A stretch of 12,792 nt of DNA, from the NCBI GenBank assembly GCA_052389435.1, contig JBQTIB010000116.1, positions 1-12,792 of the forward strand, in the 5' to 3' direction. This stretch comes from JBQTKD01 sp052389435. Lineage in GTDB: Bacteria > Actinomycetota > Actinomycetes > Sporichthyales > Sporichthyaceae. Shown in pieces: positions 1 through 5,668 of the stretch; position 1 is the stretch's first letter, and every line of letters begins with the position of its first letter. The notes beneath the pieces were generated by a model. That model was not told where the DNA came from and ran no database searches. It saw only the letters and a list, made by a program, of their open reading frames with translations. The position numbers and the translations under genes were made by a program.

Positions 1-47
1 GGGGGCCCCCCCCCGGGGGGGGGGGCCCCCCCCCCCCCCGGCCCCCC
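1..47. other. pure G/C homopolymer tract at window edge
   Basis: The first 47 bases contain only G and C, in long runs: 5 G, 9 C, 11 G, 14 C, 2 G, 6 C. No coding sense is visible. Aligned at a 115-base offset with 136-162, positions 21-26, 29, 31-36 and 39-47 match the downstream hairpin and repeat start exactly. The mismatches are where T, G or A downstream is C here. The tract is therefore either a slippage-degraded extra copy of the repeat unit or a base-calling/assembly error in a hard GC hairpin. It may be a contig edge. Confidence 0.7.
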
Positions 48-101
48 GAAGAGCGAAAAGCAAGAAGCGAAAGAATAAGAACCAAAGACAAAGACGTTCC
101 G
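39..101 (+). repeat. 63-bp direct repeat, copy 1
   Basis: Identical over 63 bases to 154-216, with a period of 115. The core, 48-95, has 28 A, 12 G, 7 C and a single T, which is strikingly A-rich and purine-rich for this GC-rich genome. It starts after a C6 run and ends in GTTCC, which forms the left arm of the hairpin at 96-118. No transposase or coding ORF goes with it. It could be a small non-autonomous repetitive element or a structured intergenic spacer. Confidence 0.92.
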
Positions 102-153
102 GGCTGCGCCCCAGGAACAGCCGCACCGCACAGTCGGGGGCTGCGCCCCCCGA
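96..153 (+). other. two GC hairpins between the repeat copies
   Basis: Hairpin 1, 96-118: GTTCC then GGGC, loop TGC, GCCC, a CA bulge, then GGAAC. Hairpin 2, 134-153: TCGGGGGC, loop TGC, a G plus C run, then GA, with one extra C bulged. Both have the same TGC triloop. Neither is followed by a T tract, so a classical intrinsic terminator is not obvious. They may act as transcript-stabilising or pausing structures in an upstream transcript. Confidence 0.7.
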
Positions 154-216
154 CGGCCCCCCGAAGAGCGAAAAGCAAGAAGCGAAAGAATAAGAACCAA
201 AGACAAAGACGTTCCG
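154..216 (+). repeat. 63-bp direct repeat, copy 2
   Basis: Exact second copy of 39-101, ending about 60 bases before the ilvC start. Its final CCG bases form the start of the perfect hairpin at 214-236. In both copies the 3' end of the A-rich core leads straight into a hairpin, but the hairpin sequences differ. The linker is conserved while the stem is not. Confidence 0.92.
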
Positions 217-251
217 ATCGGACTTCGTCCGATCGGTGGGGCTGCGCCCCA
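214..251 (+). other. two perfect triloop hairpins just upstream of ilvC
   Basis: Hairpin 3, 214-236: CCGATCGGAC, loop TTC, GTCCGATCGG, a perfect 10-bp stem. Hairpin 4, 237-251: TGGGGC, loop TGC, GCCCCA, a perfect 6-bp stem immediately next to it. They end 13 bases before the ilvC ribosome binding site at 265-269. The two stems could stack in the ilvC 5' untranslated region or protect the 5' end of a processed ilvC message. That role is inferred. Confidence 0.75.
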
Positions 252-276
252 GGCACACACGACTAGGAGCCTTGCA

Positions 277-1272
277 GTGGCAGCAGAGATGTTCTACGAC
301 GACGACGCCGACCTGTCGGTCATCCAGGGCCGCAAGGTCGCTGTCCTCGGGTACGGCAGCCAGGGCCACGCCCACGCGCTGTCGCTGCGCGACTCGGGCG
401 TCGACGTTCGCGTCGGTCTGCCGGAGGGCTCCAAGTCCCGCGCCAAGGCCGAGGAGGAGGGCCTGCGGGTCGTCACTCCCGCCGAGGCCGCGGCCGAGGC
501 CGACGTCATCATGATTCTCGCGCCGGACCCGGTGCAGCGCACTCTCTACCGCGACTCGGTCAAGGACAACCTCAAGGACGGCGACGCGCTGTTCTTCGGC
601 CACGGCCTGAACATTCGCTTCGGGCTCATCGAGCCGCCCGCGGGCGTCGACGTCTGCATGGTCGCCCCGAAGGGCCCGGGTCACCTGGTGCGCCGTCAGT
701 TCCAGGAGGGCAAGGGCGTTCCCTGCATCATCGCCGTCGAGCAGGACGCGACCGGCACTGCCTGGGACCTGGTGAAGTCCTACGCCAAGGGCATCGGCGG
801 CACCCGCGCGGGCATCATCAAGACCACCTTCACCGAGGAGACCGAGACCGACCTGTTCGGCGAGCAGGTCGTGCTCTGCGGTGGCCTGTCGCACCTGATC
901 ATGGCCGGCTTCGAGACGCTCATCGAGGCGGGCTACCAGCCCGAGGTCGCCTACTTCGAGTGCCTGCACGAGACCAAGCTCATCGTCGACCTCATGTACG
1001 AGGGCGGCATCTCCAAGATGCGCTGGTCGATCTCCGAAACCGCCGAGTGGGGCGACTACGTCTCCGGTCCGCGCATCGTCACCTCCGAGACCAAGGCCGA
1101 GATGAAGCGCATCCTCGGCGAGATCCAGGACGGGACGTTCGCGAACCGCTGGATGGAGGAGTACGACAACGGCCTGCCGAACTACAAGAAGTACGTCGAG
1201 GAAGGCCACAACCACCCGATCGAGCAGACCGGCGCCAAGCTGCGTCCGCTGATGAGCTGGATCCAGGCCTAA
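277..1272 (+). CDS. ilvC: ketol-acid reductoisomerase (NADP+), class I
   Basis: Converts acetolactate or acetohydroxybutyrate, using NADPH and Mg2+, to the dihydroxy acids of the valine, leucine and isoleucine pathways; cytosolic. The 331-aa length is typical of the short bacterial class I enzyme. Visible motifs: Rossmann GYGSQGHA at residues 25-32, the NADP-binding loop around GSKS 51-54, GHGLN with H109, and metal/substrate residues D192, E196, E228, E232 and S253. These match the family residues conventionally numbered D190, E194, E226, E230 and S251. The GTG start at 277 is chosen because AGGAG at 265-269 sits 7 bases upstream; an ATG at codon 5 is the alternative. ilvB and ilvN normally lie upstream, outside the window. 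A strong terminator follows at 1298, so ilvC ends its transcript. All key residues are intact. Confidence 0.97.
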   Translation: MAAEMFYDDDADLSVIQGRKVAVLGYGSQGHAHALSLRDSGVDVRVGLPEGSKSRAKAEEEGLRVVTPAEAAAEADVIMILAPDPVQRTLYRDSVKDNLKDGDALFFGHGLNIRFGLIEPPAGVDVCMVAPKGPGHLVRRQFQEGKGVPCIIAVEQDATGTAWDLVKSYAKGIGGTRAGIIKTTFTEETETDLFGEQVVLCGGLSHLIMAGFETLIEAGYQPEVAYFECLHETKLIVDLMYEGGISKMRWSISETAEWGDYVSGPRIVTSETKAEMKRILGEIQDGTFANRWMEEYDNGLPNYKKYVEEGHNHPIEQTGAKLRPLMSWIQA

Positions 1273-1297
1273 CCGCGGTCTGCACCACACACGGGGC

Positions 1298-1336
1298 GAC
1301 GGTCCCGGTCGGAAGCTCCCTCCGGCCGGGACCGTC
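1298..1336 (+). terminator. ilvC intrinsic terminator hairpin
   Basis: GACGGTCCCGGTCGG at 1298-1312 pairs with CCGGCCGGGACCGTC at 1322-1336. This gives 15 base pairs including one G-U, with a 9-nt loop. It starts 26 bases after the ilvC stop. There is only a weak T-rich tail (GTTGT at 1341), as is usual in GC-rich actinobacteria. Confidence 0.85.
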
Positions 1337-1493
1337 GATCGTTGTGCCGCGCCGACGACGCAGCGGCTCCCTGCATGGCTTTCTCCCCAACCGGGACACA
1401 GTGCGCCGACCGGGTGAACCTCGACCATTCGCCGATATCGGGGGGTTCTCGGGTGTTCCCCTTGATCCAGTCGAATCGATCGATGGGGGAAAT

Positions 1494-1874
1494 ATGCGCG
1501 CGTTGAAGCTCACCCGGGCTGCGGTCGTCGTGGGGACGATGGCCGCCTCGTTGCTGATGGCCGGAGGAGCCCAGGCGGCCTCCGCCGGGGACAAGGACGA
1601 CCGCTACGAAAAGCGCGACTCGCGCAGCGGCAGCTACACCGAGTACGAAGAACGCGAAGAGTTCTACTCCGAGCGTTCCGGTCGCCACCACCGCGAGAAG
1701 AAGATGCGCGACTACTGGGAAGAGCGCGACCGCGACCACAAGGACATGGCCCGCTGGCACTTCGCGGACCCGAAGCGCGGCGACTTCGACTTCCGCCACG
1801 GCGACGAGGACCGAGGTCGTCACCACCACAGCCGGGGCGCTCGCGCCGGCGACGGGGGAGACGGCGGCCGCTAG
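1494..1874 (+). CDS. small secreted highly charged hypothetical protein
   Basis: 126 aa, function not recognised. Residues 1-28 look like a Sec signal peptide: MRALKLTR, then a hydrophobic stretch, ending in AQA before ASAG, an AxA-type signal peptidase site. The mature part of about 98 residues is extremely hydrophilic. It is rich in Asp, Glu, Arg, Lys, Tyr and His, with runs such as YEEREEF, HHREKK, DRDHKD and RHHHS, and a Gly/Asp tail (DGGDGGR). It has no Cys, no membrane anchor and no sorting motif. It is probably disordered or coiled and exported. The ATG at 1494 follows GGGGGA at 1485-1490, a rather close spacing. Earlier in-frame starts lie inside ilvC or its terminator and are rejected. 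It is monocistronic, bounded by terminators at 1298 and 1899. A perfect palindrome, CCGATATCGG (1432-1441), lies in its upstream region. Confidence 0.75.
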   Translation: MRALKLTRAAVVVGTMAASLLMAGGAQAASAGDKDDRYEKRDSRSGSYTEYEEREEFYSERSGRHHREKKMRDYWEERDRDHKDMARWHFADPKRGDFDFRHGDEDRGRHHHSRGARAGDGGDGGR

Positions 1875-1898
1875 GCCGCACCCGCCACACGCAGCGAA

Positions 1899-1943
1899 GA
1901 ACGCCCCCGCGGGCGCCCGGAAACGGTCGACGCGGGGGCGTTC
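1899..1943 (+). terminator. intrinsic terminator hairpin
   Basis: GAACGCCCCCGC at 1899-1910 pairs perfectly with GCGGGGGCGTTC at 1932-1943: 12 bp with a 21-nt loop, 25 bases after the stop of the small secreted protein gene. It separates that gene from the lipoprotein gene at 1997. Confidence 0.85.
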
Positions 1944-1996
1944 GCCGTTTCGATCCCGTTCACCGCCAGGGCACCGTCCCGGGAAGGGGATCGGAC

Positions 1997-2956
1997 GTGA
2001 CGCGAACCCTTCCGCTGGCCCTGCTCGCTCTGCTCGCCGGCTGTTCCGCCTCCGGGACCCAGAGCGGTCCCGCGCCCGTTCCGAGCGAACCCTCGCCGGC
2101 CGAGAGCGTCGTGGTCGCCTCGAGCGCGCTGCGAACTCTCCTGCCCGATCCGGCGCAGGCGAAGTACGACGTGCCTGGGATGTACGCCCGCGGCTGCCAG
2201 CAGAACAACGAGTCCGCCGCGGTGCTGAGCTGCACCTGGGGCAGCAGGACGGCCGCGACGACGATTGCGGTGGTGGGCGATTCGAAGGCCGCGCAGTGGA
2301 CCACGGCCATCGAGCGCATGGTGCCGAAGCAGAACTGGCGGGTCGTCAGCTACACCAAGTCGGCCTGCGACTTCGCGGACGTCGACCAGGACCTGCGGCC
2401 CGGCACGGCGCATCCGACCTGCCGGCCGTGGGTGCGGAGCGTGTTGCGAAAGCTCACCGGCCCGGAGCGGCCGGACTGGGTCGTGCTGTCGCAACGGGGC
2501 ACCCGCGCAGGCGACGACCGCAACGACGTTCCCGCGCAGCGCGAACGCATGCGCCGGGCCATGCTCGCAACGTGGACGAGGCTCTCGGCCGCCGGGATTC
2601 GGATCGCGGTGATCGCCGACAACCCCGAGCCGGCCAAGCAGGTCCACGACTGTGTTGCCGGGAATCCGAGACGACTCGACCGCTGCGAGTTCGATCGCGC
2701 TGCGGGGATCGCCCGCAGCGCCGCGCCGCTGCAGCGGCAGGTCGCCGAGGCCATGGGCGGCACGGTCCGCTACCTCGACCTGGTGGACCGCATCTGCCCG
2801 GCGAAGCGGTGCAGGCCGACGAGCGGCGAGGTGCTGGTCTACCGGCAGGGCTCGCACCTGACCGCCACCTACGTCGCGACTCTGACGCAGCCGCTGCTGA
2901 CACTCCTCGAGGGTGCAGGCGTCCCGGCGCGCCGACGGGGGCAACCCGCGGGCTAG
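1997..2956 (+). CDS. SGNH-fold lipoprotein (acyltransferase-associated SGNH domain, stand-alone)
   Basis: 319 aa. A lipoprotein signal ends in LLAGC with C16 as the lipidation site, followed by a Ser/Pro/Gly-rich linker, so it is anchored on the outer face of the membrane. The globular part resembles the SGNH domain found at the C terminus of OafA/YrhL-type O-acyltransferases. Block I is VVGDSKAAQW (93-101) with nucleophile candidate S96; YTKSAC follows at 119-124; the C-terminal block is YRQGSHLTATY (282-292) with H287. Eight Cys in four close pairs (67/79, 124/142, 219/230, 267/272) suggest disulfides, fitting export. Two positions are odd: GDSH reads GDSK, and the Asp three residues before the catalytic His is Gln284. 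It also lacks the acyltransferase_3 membrane domain. The GTG start follows AAGGGGA at 1984-1990. It could be a weak or altered esterase/acetyltransferase, or a binding protein. Confidence 0.82.
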   Translation: MTRTLPLALLALLAGCSASGTQSGPAPVPSEPSPAESVVVASSALRTLLPDPAQAKYDVPGMYARGCQQNNESAAVLSCTWGSRTAATTIAVVGDSKAAQWTTAIERMVPKQNWRVVSYTKSACDFADVDQDLRPGTAHPTCRPWVRSVLRKLTGPERPDWVVLSQRGTRAGDDRNDVPAQRERMRRAMLATWTRLSAAGIRIAVIADNPEPAKQVHDCVAGNPRRLDRCEFDRAAGIARSAAPLQRQVAEAMGGTVRYLDLVDRICPAKRCRPTSGEVLVYRQGSHLTATYVATLTQPLLTLLEGAGVPARRRGQPAG

Positions 2957-3123
2957 CGGGCGAGGGAGGTACCGAGCACCTGCGCGGCGGTCAGGGCCGC
3001 GGTGAAGCCGGTGGCGACGACCGCGACCGCAGCGGCGCGGGTGCGCCAGCGACGCCGAAGTTCTTCGCGTTCGCGCAGGGCCGTCCAACTGATTCCGGGG
3101 CGGCCGGTCAAGGTTGCGCTCAC
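2953..3123 (-). CDS. 56-aa single-span membrane protein (small ORF)
   Basis: A short minus-strand frame. It begins GTG at 3123 (MSATLTGRPGISW) and ends in TAG at 2955-2953. Residues 16-29 form a strongly basic/charged stretch (LREREELRRRWRTR). Residues 30-51 are a hydrophobic segment (AAAVAVVATGFTAALTAAQV onward) that fits one transmembrane helix with the N terminus inside. 46 of 56 sense codons end in G or C, the bias of real genes here. An in-frame TGA lies 5 codons upstream of the GTG, so this is the only sensible start; the ribosome site is weak (GAG-rich). It converges on the SGNH lipoprotein gene, and the two stops share the palindrome CTAG (2953-2956). Family unknown; it may be an assembly or membrane partner of the lipoprotein. 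Confidence 0.6.
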   Translation of the reverse strand: MSATLTGRPGISWTALREREELRRRWRTRAAAVAVVATGFTAALTAAQVLGTSLAR

Positions 3124-3349
3124 TGTGGTCTCGTCTCATTCGCGCCGGGGCTGGTTGGACCCGGTGGCAGGCGGGTCGATTCGTGCACCTGAGACGCGGC
3201 CCGGTGGCCGGGCGGATCCGCGATCGGTCGAGATCGGGACGTTGTACCCGTCCCTTCGGGCCGAACGGCCCACCGCTGCGAGCGGGACCGTGGGGGCCTC
3301 GTTTGCGCACCGGGGGTGCAGCCGTCGGCGGGCGAGGTTTCCAGCCGGT

Positions 3350-3355
3350 TACAAT
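3350..3355 (+). promoter_or_regulatory. probable -10 element of serA
   Basis: TACAAT is a good match to the primary sigma consensus and the most AT-rich hexamer in the region. No clear -35 is seen 16-18 bases upstream. A start near 3362 would give a leader of about 57 bases before the GTG at 3419. Confidence 0.5.
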
Positions 3356-3399
3356 CGGAGGCCCGGGCACAGTGTTGTGTTCCTTCCAATCGGCCTCCG
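3356..3399 (+). promoter_or_regulatory. hairpin spanning the serA start region
   Basis: CGGAGGCC at 3356-3363 pairs perfectly with GGCCTCCG at 3392-3399 (8 bp, 28-nt loop), directly after the -10 element and 9 bases before the serA ribosome site AAAGGA (3408-3413). If transcription starts near 3362 most of the left arm is not in the RNA. In that case it is a DNA inverted repeat and possible operator. If an upstream promoter is used it is a leader hairpin. Confidence 0.45.
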
Positions 3400-3418
3400 T
3401 CCCAGCCAAAGGAACCTC

Positions 3419-5011
3419 GTGACCAAGCCCGTGGTGTTGATCGCCGAAGAGCTCTCGCCCGCGACCGTCGAGGCCCTCGGTCCCGACTTCGAGATCCGCC
3501 ACTGCGACGGCGCCGACCGGTCCGCGCTGCTCCCGGCCATCGCCGACGTCGACGCGATCCTCATCCGCTCGGCCACCCAGGTGGACGCCGAGGCCCTGGC
3601 CGCGGCCCGCAAGCTGAAGGTCGTCGCCCGCGCCGGGGTCGGCCTGGACAACGTCGACGTCCCCGCCGCCACCAAGGCCGGCGTCATGGTCGTCAACGCC
3701 CCGCAGTCCAACATCACCAGCGCCGCCGAGCTCGCCGTCGCGCTGCTGCTGGCCAGCGCCCGCCACGTCTCGATGGCCCACGCGGCGCTGCGCGCCGGGC
3801 AGTGGAAGCGTTCGAAGTACACCGGCGTCGAGGTCGCGGAGAAGACCGTCGGCGTCGTCGGTCTCGGCCGCATCGGCGCCCTCGTCGCCCAGCGCCTCGC
3901 GGCGTTCGAGGTCGACCTGATCGCCTACGACCCCTACGTCTCCGCCGCCCGCGCCACCCAGCTCGGCGTGCGTCTCGTCCCGCTCGACGAGCTGCTGCGC
4001 GAGTCGGACTTCATCACCGTGCACCTCCCGAAGACCCCGGAGACCGCGGGCCTCATCGGCGAAGAGGCGCTGCGCACCGTCAAGCCCACCGTGCACATCG
4101 TCAACGCCGCCCGCGGCGGGATCGTCGACGAGGCCGCCCTCTACAACGCCCTCAAGGAGGGCCGCGTCGCCGGCGCCGGCCTCGACGTGTACGCCAAGGA
4201 ACCCTGCACCGACTCGCCCCTGTTCGAGCTCGACAACGTCGTCGCGCTCCCGCACCTCGGCGCCTCGACCGACGAGGCCCAGGAGAAGGCGGGCATCGCG
4301 GTCGCGAAGTCCGTGCGCCTCGCCCTCGCCGGCGAGCTCGTGCCGGACGCGGTCAACGTCCAGGGCGGCGTCATCGCCGAGGACGTGCGTCCCGGCCTGC
4401 CGCTCGCGGAGAAGCTCGGCCGCATCTTCACCGCCCTCGCCAGCGGCGTCGCGGTTCGTCTCGACGTCGAGGTCCGCGGCGAGATCGCCCGCCACGACGT
4501 GAAGGTGCTCGAGCTCGCCACCCTGAAGGGCGTGTTCACCGACATCGCCGAGGAGGCCTCGGTCTCCTACGTCAACGCCCCGCTGTTCGCGCAGGAGCGA
4601 GGCGTCGAGGTGCACCTGACCACGAGCCCCGAGTCCCCGCGGTACCGCAACCTGATCACCGTCCGCGGCACCATGGCCGACGGCACGCTCGTCTCGGTCT
4701 CCGGCACCCTGTCCGGCGCGCGCCGCATGGTCGAGAAGGTCGTCGAGATCGACGGCTACGAGGTCGACGTCGAGATCGCCGAGCACCTCGCGTTCTTCCG
4801 GTACACCGACCGCCCGGGCGTCATCGGCACCGTGGGCCGCATCTTCGGCGACGCGGGCGTCAACATCGCCGGCATGCAGGTCGCCCGCGACGCCAAGGGC
4901 GGTCAGGCCCTCGTGGCACTGACGATCGACTCCGCGATCCCGGTCGAGAGCCTCGAGGAACTCGCCAGCGCCATCGAGGCCGACTGGACCCGCTCGGTCG
5001 ACTTGACCTAG
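3419..5011 (+). CDS. serA: D-3-phosphoglycerate dehydrogenase, long form with ASB and ACT domains
   Basis: First step of serine synthesis: 3-phosphoglycerate + NAD+ to 3-phosphohydroxypyruvate; cytosolic. 530 aa, the size of the actinobacterial type I enzyme. Order: substrate domain (1-100 and 285-315), NAD Rossmann domain with VVGLGRIG (146-153; GxGxxG at 148-153) and D171 at the end of the following strand, then an ASB intervening domain (about 315-450) and a C-terminal ACT domain (about 455-530) that binds serine for feedback inhibition. Catalytic R232, E261 and H279 are present, matching the known Arg-Glu-His set. The GTG at 3419 follows AAAGGA (3408-3413) by 5 bases. An open frame extends upstream to 3002 but has no family similarity and is rejected. 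It stands alone, with its own promoter candidate and a strong terminator at 5028. Confidence 0.97.
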   Translation: MTKPVVLIAEELSPATVEALGPDFEIRHCDGADRSALLPAIADVDAILIRSATQVDAEALAAARKLKVVARAGVGLDNVDVPAATKAGVMVVNAPQSNITSAAELAVALLLASARHVSMAHAALRAGQWKRSKYTGVEVAEKTVGVVGLGRIGALVAQRLAAFEVDLIAYDPYVSAARATQLGVRLVPLDELLRESDFITVHLPKTPETAGLIGEEALRTVKPTVHIVNAARGGIVDEAALYNALKEGRVAGAGLDVYAKEPCTDSPLFELDNVVALPHLGASTDEAQEKAGIAVAKSVRLALAGELVPDAVNVQGGVIAEDVRPGLPLAEKLGRIFTALASGVAVRLDVEVRGEIARHDVKVLELATLKGVFTDIAEEASVSYVNAPLFAQERGVEVHLTTSPESPRYRNLITVRGTMADGTLVSVSGTLSGARRMVEKVVEIDGYEVDVEIAEHLAFFRYTDRPGVIGTVGRIFGDAGVNIAGMQVARDAKGGQALVALTIDSAIPVESLEELASAIEADWTRSVDLT

Positions 5012-5027
5012 GTCTCACGCGCTACCG

Positions 5028-5057
5028 CGGCCCCTGCTCGAATTCGAGCGGGGGCCG
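5028..5057 (+). terminator. serA intrinsic terminator hairpin
   Basis: CGGCCCCTGCTCG (5028-5040), loop AATT, CGAGCGGGGGCCG (5045-5057): 13 pairs including one G-U, starting 16 bases after the serA stop. A compact, very stable terminator. Confidence 0.9.
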
Positions 5058-5105
5058 TCGGCGTCTGTGGTGGTTTTGTCGGTGGCAGTTCACAACGTCT
5101 GCGTC

Positions 5106-5571
5106 GTGATCTCGCCCCTGCACGCAGGTCTCAGCGACCTGTTCCGCGACCGCCCGGCGCTGGCGGCCGAGTTGGTGCGCTCGCTGTTCGGGGTCGAACT
5201 GCCGGAGCACGAGCGTGCTCGGCTGGGGTCCGCGGAAATCGCGGCCACGCGACCCAGCGAACTGCGAGCCGACGCGGTGGTCCTGCTCGAAGCGGACACA
5301 GTTCTCGCTGCCCGTGGTGGAGATTCAGTTGCGCCGGGACGACGACAAGCGGTGGACGTGGCCGGAGTACGTGGCCTCGGTCAGCCGACGCTGGCGATGC
5401 CCGACCTTTCTGCTGGTGGTCTGCCCGAAGAAGGCCACGGCGAGGTGGGCGGGCGTGCCGATCGAGCTCGGCGGACCGGGATCGGTGCTCGTCCCACTGG
5501 TGCTCGGCCCGGACCGGATCCCGCATGTCCTCGATTCGGCGGAGGCATCGGCGCACCCGGAGATTGCCGTT
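5106..5571 (+). pseudogene. frameshifted and truncated remnant of a conserved actinobacterial hypothetical gene
   Basis: Frame A, from GTG 5106, reads ISPLHAGLSDLFRDRPALAA and on to VVLLEADTVLA, ending near 5309. The continuation VVEIQLRRDDDKRWTWPEYV, then CPTFLLVVCP, ARWAGVPIELG and VPLVLGPDRIP, is in the next frame from 5311. Removing one base near 5310 joins them into one protein with the pattern I recall for a family of about 290-aa actinobacterial hypothetical proteins. Similarity stops at PEIAV (5571), so the last third or more is missing, and no stop follows in that frame before the Hsp70 gene. Frameshift plus C-terminal loss points to a decayed gene, though the single-base shift alone could be a sequencing error. 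The ribosome site is weak. Function of the family is unknown to me. Confidence 0.7.
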
Positions 5572-5668
5572 GGGCCGCACGCCTCCGTCGCGGCCCTCGA
5601 TCGTGGATCGGGGGCCGTTGTCGTCGGTTGGCGGCGTGCCGCTCGGGCCGCAGTGGCAGGGTGTTCGC

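Larger units (their letters stand above)
3124..3418. other. hairpin-rich intergenic region upstream of serA
   Basis: No credible gene lies here. ORFs in this stretch have shadow-like composition. It contains small hairpins: GGGCC-GAAC-GGCCC at 3258-3271 and CCGCT-GCG-AGCGG at 3273-3285. The serA promoter candidate and leader hairpin lie at its right end. It must also hold the promoter of the minus-strand small gene, which I could not place. Confidence 0.6.

Noticed and set aside
39..216. CRISPR array
   Set aside because: Only two copies, a 63-base repeat with a 52-base spacer full of hairpins, and no cas genes.
1..276. Integrated mobile element with transposase
   Set aside because: No transposase, integrase or tRNA attachment site is visible; only repeats and hairpins.
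3120..3389. 89-codon minus-strand frame in the serA upstream gap
   Set aside because: Low-complexity shadow-like composition. It overlaps the promoter region, and the 56-aa frame beside it is far more convincing.
3002..3418. N-terminal extension of serA by 139 codons
   Set aside because: No resemblance to the family. The ribosome site AAAGGA and the normal protein length fix the start at 3419.
1871..4786. 971-codon minus-strand open frame across the SGNH and serA genes
   Set aside because: It lies antisense to two well-recognised genes, has repetitive Asp/Gly/Arg/Val/Leu composition typical of high-GC shadow frames, and no domain is recognisable.
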